From an uncultured Gemmatimonadota bacterium (GTDB lineage: Bacteria > Gemmatimonadota > Gemmatimonadetes > Gemmatimonadales > Gemmatimonadaceae): a stretch of DNA of 10,408 nt. Made by a program: the position numbers and the translations under genes. Below, one piece after another: positions 5,916-10,408 of the stretch. The DNA is taken from NCBI GenBank assembly GCA_903906325.1, contig CAIVJV010000351.1:1-10408 (forward strand), given 5' to 3'. The notes below the pieces were generated by a model. It was not told the DNA's origin. It made no database searches and was given only the letters and a program-made list of their open reading frames with translations. The stretch's first letter is position 1, and each line of letters opens with the position of its first letter.

Positions 5916-6581
5916 ATGAGCGCTCCGACCCAGCCTGCCGCGCCGTCCACCACGGACCTTCCCAGCGTCCTCGTCGCCGACGACCATCAGATCCTCCTCG
6001 ACGTCTTCACCCATCTGGTGGAGTCGGTGGCGACGGTCGTCGGCACGGCGACCAACGGCGAGGACCTGATCGCCCTCGTCGCCCAGCAGCGGCCCGATCT
6101 CGTGGTGACGGACCTCGCGATGCCGGGCCTCAGCGGCCTCGAGACCATCCGTCGCATCCGAGCGATGGCGCAGCCGCCCGAGGTGATCGTGCTCACCGCG
6201 CATTCCGACCCCGCGCTCGTGACGGCGGCGATGGAGGCGGGGGCGCGCGGCTTCGTGGTCAAGAGCTCGGCGGCCAACGACCTCCGGGCCGCCATCCGCG
6301 TGGTCGCCTCGGGCGGCTCGTACCGATCGGCGATCGTCGACCTCCCGCAGATCCCCACGCCCACGGCGGGCGGTGACCCGCTGGAGGGGCTGACGGACCG
6401 GGAGCGTGAGGTCCTCGCCCTCGTGGCCACCGGTCTGACCGCCCGCGAGATCGGTCAGCGGCTCGGCATCACCGAGCGGACCGTGGCGTTCCACAAGGAC
6501 CGGATGAAGGAGCGCCTCGGCGTCGATTCCACGGTCGCGCTCGTCAATCTGCTGGCCCGGAGCACCGCGCCGCGGCGCTGA
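5916..6581 (+). CDS. NarL/FixJ-type two-component response regulator (REC + LuxR HTH)
   Basis: The protein has 221 residues. The receiver domain spans about 17-132, with acidic pair Asp22-Asp23 (VADDH), phospho-acceptor Asp66 (VVTDLAMPG), Thr94 (VLTAHS) and Lys116 (VVKSS), so all residues for phosphorylation are present. A short linker leads to a LuxR helix-turn-helix at about 157-214 (LTDREREVLALVATGLTAREI, then GITERTVAFHKDRMKERLG). It should bind DNA as a phosphorylation-driven dimer. No sensor kinase lies in the window, so the partner and targets are unknown. It follows the isomerase gene by 67 bases on the same strand and could be read through from it, but the spacing and AT-rich upstream stretch favour its own promoter. 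No Shine-Dalgarno sequence precedes the ATG. The stop TGA abuts the stop of the convergent gene in a TGATCA palindrome. Confidence 0.96.
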   Translation: MSAPTQPAAPSTTDLPSVLVADDHQILLDVFTHLVESVATVVGTATNGEDLIALVAQQRPDLVVTDLAMPGLSGLETIRRIRAMAQPPEVIVLTAHSDPALVTAAMEAGARGFVVKSSAANDLRAAIRVVASGGSYRSAIVDLPQIPTPTAGGDPLEGLTDREREVLALVATGLTAREIGQRLGITERTVAFHKDRMKERLGVDSTVALVNLLARSTAPRR

Positions 6582-9524
6582 TCAGAAGAACGGCTGGTAG
6601 CGCGGCTTCCAGATCCGATCGTACGTCAGGCCGACCCGGAGCTGAGAGTTGGTCCCGATCCCGCGCGTCGCCTTGACCTTCCCTTGGAAGACGAAGAGGT
6701 CCGCGGTCACCGAGAGGGAGAGCTCGTTCGCGAGCGGGATGAGCAGGTCGTGGATCTGGTTGTAGCGGAGCGCGAGCTGCGCGGCGTTGTCCCGGCGCGC
6801 CGGCAGGAGATAGGTGAGATCGCTGCGGAGACGATAGGTCATCGGCGCGGTGCCCGGCGGCGGGGCCTTTCCCACGGGACGCACATACTCGACACGCGAC
6901 TGCACGCCGACCTGCACATTCGGTTGCCCGAAGTCATTCTCGACCGCGAGGGAGGCCTCTCGGCGCGGCCACCGGGCGTTCGCCGGCATCAGCACGCCGC
7001 CGAGGGCGCGCACCGCCTGCTGCCGCGGGTTCCGCGTCTGGGTCACGCGATTCTCGGTCGGGGAGAACTCGGTATCGACCTCGCCACGCGCGAAGGGGAA
7101 GAGCCCACCAACCCACCCCGCCCCGGCGAGCGTCGGACGATAGGTCGCATCGAGCCGGATATCGTCCGCGGTCTCCGAGACATCCGATGACCCATCGGCG
7201 GTCACGGTCTGGCGGCCATAGGCCACCGTGAGCCCGTAGTCGGTCACCGCGGTGGGCATCGCGCGCGAGAGCACGAGCCGCCCGCCGAGCGCGATCACCC
7301 AGGCGTCCTTGGAGCGGATACGGCTCTCGGGGACCGTGCCATACCCCTCGTTGCCCGCGACGTCGTTGACCAAGAGCGAGAGCGTGGGGCGCTCGAAGGC
7401 CAGCGTGGTCAGCGGGACGAACGCGGGATCGGGGCGCATCCAGGCCGCCACCGAATCGATCTGCGAGTCCCCCTTGGAGACGCGACGGATGCGCCGTAAC
7501 TCGCCGAGGAGGAGGTCGCGCACCGTGAGGTCGGTTCCCGTCACCGTCGGGTGGGCGACGCCCATGGTGTCGGCGGTGAAGCGCCGGCGGACCCGGAGCG
7601 CCCGCGTGAAGAAGCCCGCCCGTGCGCCATCGGTCAGCACCTCGGTGGTCGCCACGCGATAGAGCACGTTGTCGCGGATGGGATGCCCGAGGATGGTATT
7701 CCTGCCGAGGTCGATCCCGTTGCTCACCAGCTCGCCGCGGGCATCGGACCGCAGCAGCGCCTTGAGATCACCACCGGAGAGATCGAGGACCACGAGGCGG
7801 TCCTCGGTGAAGACCCACTCCTGGATCTCGTCCTCATGCAGCTTCCCGATCAAGGGCGGGAATTGGTCCAGGCGCGGAAGGACGGCGACCTCGGCTTCAC
7901 CGCGCACGCGGATCACCCGCGCCATGAACTCCTCCCAAAGCGCCTTGGTGATGCGTCCGCGGGCCTCCTCGCGCTCTCCCCCGATGTCCTGATGGCGGTC
8001 GAGGAGATCGGTGAAGCTCGGCACCAGGAGCTCGCCGCGGGGCGGCCGCTGCTGCGCCGCCATCGCGAAGAGTCGGGTCATCAGCGCGGTGTCGGCCGGC
8101 GTCCGGTCGTTCACGCGCTCATGGCGATGGGCCACCGCCGCGAGGGCGATGCGGCCCTCGTCGGCCCGCCGGAACTCAAGGTCGAGCTTCCCCACCGCCA
8201 AGCCGTTCGCGACACCGCGTGCGACGAAGGCCGGGGTCCCCGGCCGCACGTTCGGCCGCTCCGGGAGCTCCACGCGCGTGCGCATCACCTCGGGGGCCCA
8301 TCGCACCGGCATGTCCGCCAAGATGGCGTCCACCCCGCGGATCTCGCTCGCGATCTGCGCGTTGGCCGCCGGATCGAGATTGGAGAGGACGACGATCGCC
8401 TCGACGCCGCGCTCGCGGAGCGCCGTCACCTCGCGTTGCACCGCGGGGACCGGTGCGTCGATCGTGAAGTCGCCGAGTCGCGCGCGCGGTAGCCGCTCAC
8501 GCACCGCCGGGTTGGTCACGCCGATCAGCCCCACGCGCGCCCCATCGAGCGTGATGATGCGGTGGGGGACCACGAGCCCGGGCGCCGACGGGCGCAGGTT
8601 CGCGGAGACCAGCGCCACGTCCGGGAAGGAATCCCGCACCGCGCGCAGCCCCTCCACCCCGAGCGAGAGTTCGAACTCATACGGGACGACCGCCGTCACC
8701 CCCATCGCCTGCAACGCGGTGAAGTCGATCATCGCGCGGCGCATCGGCGCCACGTTCAACTCTCCGCGCTGATGCCCGAGGTCCACGCGCACCACCGCCC
8801 CACCCTGCCGCTCCGATTCCTCGGCGAAGCGCCGCATCAGGGTCGCCCGTGGGCCCACCCCGCCGATGTTCATCGGGAGCTCGAAGACGCGCGACTCGAG
8901 CAGGTCGATCCGGTTCATCACCCCGCGCTGCCAGGCGCGCGCGTCGGTGGGCCAGATCGCCCCCGGCTCCTCGACGATGATGATCCGGTTCCCGCCGGGT
9001 TGCCGCAGGCGGGAGACGGTCACCGTGGCGGCGATGAGATCGGCGAAGTCGAGGCGCTGCCGCGGATTGCGGAGGAGCATCCCGAGGAGGTCGGGGCCCG
9101 GCTGCCAGGGGTCTTGGAGGAGCAGCCCATTCTCCGACCGGAGCGCCCGCACTCGCTCGACCCGCTCCGCCGCGGCTCGATTCGCGAGCACCCACTCGAG
9201 CTCATCGCCCTCGGGCTCCGTCCCGGGGAGGAAGACCACGATCCCCGGGACCCGCCACGCCGCATGGCTCACGAGGGAGAAGGTGATCCCCTCGGCATAC
9301 GCCTGCTCCGTCAGGAGCTCATGTTCATCCTGCTGGCGTCGCGCCCCGAGGGCCCCGAGACTGCGGCCGGTGTAGACGATGGAGACGTGCGGCGCGTCGG
9401 CCGCCGGGCGCTGGGCGACCGCCCGCGAGGGTGTCTGGGCCTGCGAGACCGCCCCCGGCCTGAGCGACGTCGCGCTGAGGAGGCAGAGGAGTGGGAGCCA
9501 GAACCGGACGAGAGGGGAGCGCAT
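6582..9524 (-). CDS. Degenerate 5'-nucleotidase/metallophosphoesterase-like protein fused to a probable C-terminal outer-membrane beta-barrel
   Basis: The protein has 980 residues. The signal peptide is at 1-28 (MRSPLVRFWLPLLCLLSA...). Residues 45-450 follow the UshA-type metallophosphoesterase plan: SIVYTGRSLG, GGVGPRATLMRRF, VVPYEFELSLG, VGLIGVTNP, IVVLSNLDP and GVDAILADMP. Aligned by eye with UshA, every metal ligand is replaced. An extra 150 or so residues separate the first two motifs. Residues 535-690 resemble the 5'-nucleotidase C-terminal domain (VVLDLSGGDLKALL, ELVSNGIDLG). Residues 705-980 show alternating strands and end in Phe-Phe (RYQPFF), as in outer-membrane barrels. Catalysis is unlikely; a surface or periplasmic binding role is inferred. 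The frame is open to 9644, but the signal peptide fixes the ATG at 9524. GGGAGG directly abuts that ATG, an unusually tight spacing. The gene starts 37 bases after the SDR gene on the same strand, suggesting co-transcription. Confidence 0.84.
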   Translation of the reverse strand: MRSPLVRFWLPLLCLLSATSLRPGAVSQAQTPSRAVAQRPAADAPHVSIVYTGRSLGALGARRQQDEHELLTEQAYAEGITFSLVSHAAWRVPGIVVFLPGTEPEGDELEWVLANRAAAERVERVRALRSENGLLLQDPWQPGPDLLGMLLRNPRQRLDFADLIAATVTVSRLRQPGGNRIIIVEEPGAIWPTDARAWQRGVMNRIDLLESRVFELPMNIGGVGPRATLMRRFAEESERQGGAVVRVDLGHQRGELNVAPMRRAMIDFTALQAMGVTAVVPYEFELSLGVEGLRAVRDSFPDVALVSANLRPSAPGLVVPHRIITLDGARVGLIGVTNPAVRERLPRARLGDFTIDAPVPAVQREVTALRERGVEAIVVLSNLDPAANAQIASEIRGVDAILADMPVRWAPEVMRTRVELPERPNVRPGTPAFVARGVANGLAVGKLDLEFRRADEGRIALAAVAHRHERVNDRTPADTALMTRLFAMAAQQRPPRGELLVPSFTDLLDRHQDIGGEREEARGRITKALWEEFMARVIRVRGEAEVAVLPRLDQFPPLIGKLHEDEIQEWVFTEDRLVVLDLSGGDLKALLRSDARGELVSNGIDLGRNTILGHPIRDNVLYRVATTEVLTDGARAGFFTRALRVRRRFTADTMGVAHPTVTGTDLTVRDLLLGELRRIRRVSKGDSQIDSVAAWMRPDPAFVPLTTLAFERPTLSLLVNDVAGNEGYGTVPESRIRSKDAWVIALGGRLVLSRAMPTAVTDYGLTVAYGRQTVTADGSSDVSETADDIRLDATYRPTLAGAGWVGGLFPFARGEVDTEFSPTENRVTQTRNPRQQAVRALGGVLMPANARWPRREASLAVENDFGQPNVQVGVQSRVEYVRPVGKAPPPGTAPMTYRLRSDLTYLLPARRDNAAQLALRYNQIHDLLIPLANELSLSVTADLFVFQGKVKATRGIGTNSQLRVGLTYDRIWKPRYQPFF

Positions 9525-9561
9525 CCTCCCAAAGTTCGCCGACCCCGAGGTCCGATGCCAG

Positions 9562-10408
9562 TCAGGCGCGCCCACGCTCCGCGGCGCGCACCAACCCACC
9601 GAGCATCCCAGGGAAGACGTACGCGTGCAGCGGGGCGATCGCATACCAATACGCGAGGCCTAATAAACCGCGCGGGCGGAAGCGCGCCGTCTGTGTGACG
9701 CGGGTGCCCTGCGCCCCCTCCGGGGTGAGCTCGAATCGGAGGATCGCCGTCCCCGGGACGAGCATCTCCGCCGTCAGCTCCAATCGGCGGCCGGGCTCGA
9801 GGGCCGAGACCCGCCAGAAATCCACGACGTCCCCGAGATGCAGCTCGGTGGGATTGCGGCGACCGCGACGGAGCCCCGGCCCCCCGATCAGGCGGTCGAG
9901 CACCCCGCGAAGCCACCAGAGCCAATCGGCGGCGTAGTAGCCCCGGTCCCCGCCGATCGCGCTCACCGCCGCCCAGACCGCCGCGGGCGGGCGCGTCGTC
10001 ACCCGTTCGCGGCGATCCTCCAACACCGCGCCGCCAGCCCACTCGGGATCGCCCGCGATCGGCCCCGCGTCGGTCCACGCCGTCTCCACCGTCCCCGACT
10101 CCACCCGCTGCACCGCGGATGCCATCGCCTCCTCGATCGTCCGGCACCGATGGGGCATGAGCCGCTGCGCATCGTCCCGCTGCACCACCACCCGATTGCG
10201 GAGCCCCTCGGCGAGCGGGCGGGCGATCGCCGAGGAGAGCGGCGTGATGAGATGGATCCAGAGCGAGCTCAACTTCGGGGTGAAGAAGGGCACCGGGATG
10301 ATGAGGCGGCGGCGGAGTCCCAGGAGCCGCGCCAGGAGCTGCATCATCTCCTCGTAGTCCTTGACCTCGGGCCCCCCGATCTCGATCACCCGCCCGGTGG
10401 TCGCCGGC
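9562..10408 (-). CDS. NmrA-like SDR/NAD(P)-binding protein with C-terminal DUF2867, C-terminal part (5' end outside the window)
   Basis: About 281 residues are visible, and the frame is open through the right edge. The first part, GRVIEIGGPEVKDYEEMMQLLA then IPVPFFTPKLSSLWIHLITP, matches the end of NmrA/YbjT-type atypical short-chain dehydrogenases (substrate-side region); the Rossmann dinucleotide motif would lie off the window. The second part, from about ERVTTRPPAAVWAAVSAIGGDRGYYAADWLWWLRG to LAYWYAIAPLHAYVFPGML, matches DUF2867, an SRPBCC-like domain that often follows such a Rossmann domain. The GTG at 10389 is the Val of RVIEIGG and not a start. The substrate and reaction are unknown. 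It lies upstream of the degenerate nucleotidase gene in the same direction with a 37-base gap. Confidence 0.87.
   Translation of the reverse strand, partial: PATTGRVIEIGGPEVKDYEEMMQLLARLLGLRRRLIIPVPFFTPKLSSLWIHLITPLSSAIARPLAEGLRNRVVVQRDDAQRLMPHRCRTIEEAMASAVQRVESGTVETAWTDAGPIAGDPEWAGGAVLEDRRERVTTRPPAAVWAAVSAIGGDRGYYAADWLWWLRGVLDRLIGGPGLRRGRRNPTELHLGDVVDFWRVSALEPGRRLELTAEMLVPGTAILRFELTPEGAQGTRVTQTARFRPRGLLGLAYWYAIAPLHAYVFPGMLGGLVRAAERGRA

Noticed and set aside
8562..9698. 378-codon and neighbouring long open frames on the plus strand opposite the nucleotidase-like gene
   Set aside because: Composition is extreme (Arg, Pro, His, Glu) with no motif, while the minus strand encodes a coherent signal peptide, domain series and barrel.
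10387..10389. GTG as start of the SDR/DUF2867 gene
   Set aside because: The frame continues upstream to the window edge, and the Val belongs to the conserved GRVIEIGGPE stretch, so the gene is truncated by the window.

Overview
The window is about 70% G+C with dense, short-spaced genes. It carries a TonB-dependent receptor and a gene product ending in a probable outer-membrane barrel, so the host is Gram-negative. The gene style (a Tat-exported GMC oxidoreductase unit with a sugar-isomerase-like partner, plus a TPP-riboswitch-controlled receptor) best fits Gemmatimonadota. That placement is an inference: there is no rRNA or marker gene here, and Acidobacteriota or another high-GC Gram-negative phylum is possible.

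Layout. Positions 1-269 hold the end of a cyclophilin-type peptidyl-prolyl isomerase (+). It converges on a TonB-dependent receptor (266-2347, -), and the two stop codons share one CTAG. Upstream of the receptor, on the same strand, is a clear TPP (thiamine pyrophosphate) riboswitch (2424-2506), which makes thiamine or a related compound the likely cargo. From the same intergenic region a three-gene operon runs on the + strand: a Tat-signal gluconate-2-dehydrogenase-subunit-3-like protein (2639-3232), a GMC flavoprotein with a four-cysteine cluster motif (3225-4946), and a Tat-signal hydroxypyruvate-isomerase-like TIM barrel (4943-5848). The genes overlap by 8 and 4 bases. A NarL-type response regulator follows (5916-6581, +). 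Its stop abuts that of a long - strand gene (6582-9524), which encodes a 5'-nucleotidase-like protein that has apparently lost all its metal ligands and ends in a probable outer-membrane barrel. Behind it lies the C-terminal part of an NmrA-like SDR/DUF2867 protein (9562 to the right edge, -).

How the parts work together. The operon reads as a periplasmic oxidise-then-rearrange module for a sugar or polyol. The small subunit would carry the flavoprotein through the Tat pathway, the flavoprotein would oxidise the substrate to a keto-sugar, and the exported TIM barrel would isomerise, epimerise or cleave the product. No cytochrome c partner is present. A LacI-family-like palindrome lies in front of the operon. 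The receptor is a separate unit under thiamine control. The two observations most worth following are the riboswitch-controlled receptor and the degenerate nucleotidase-barrel fusion. No tRNA, rRNA, CRISPR array, insertion sequence or phage gene was seen.
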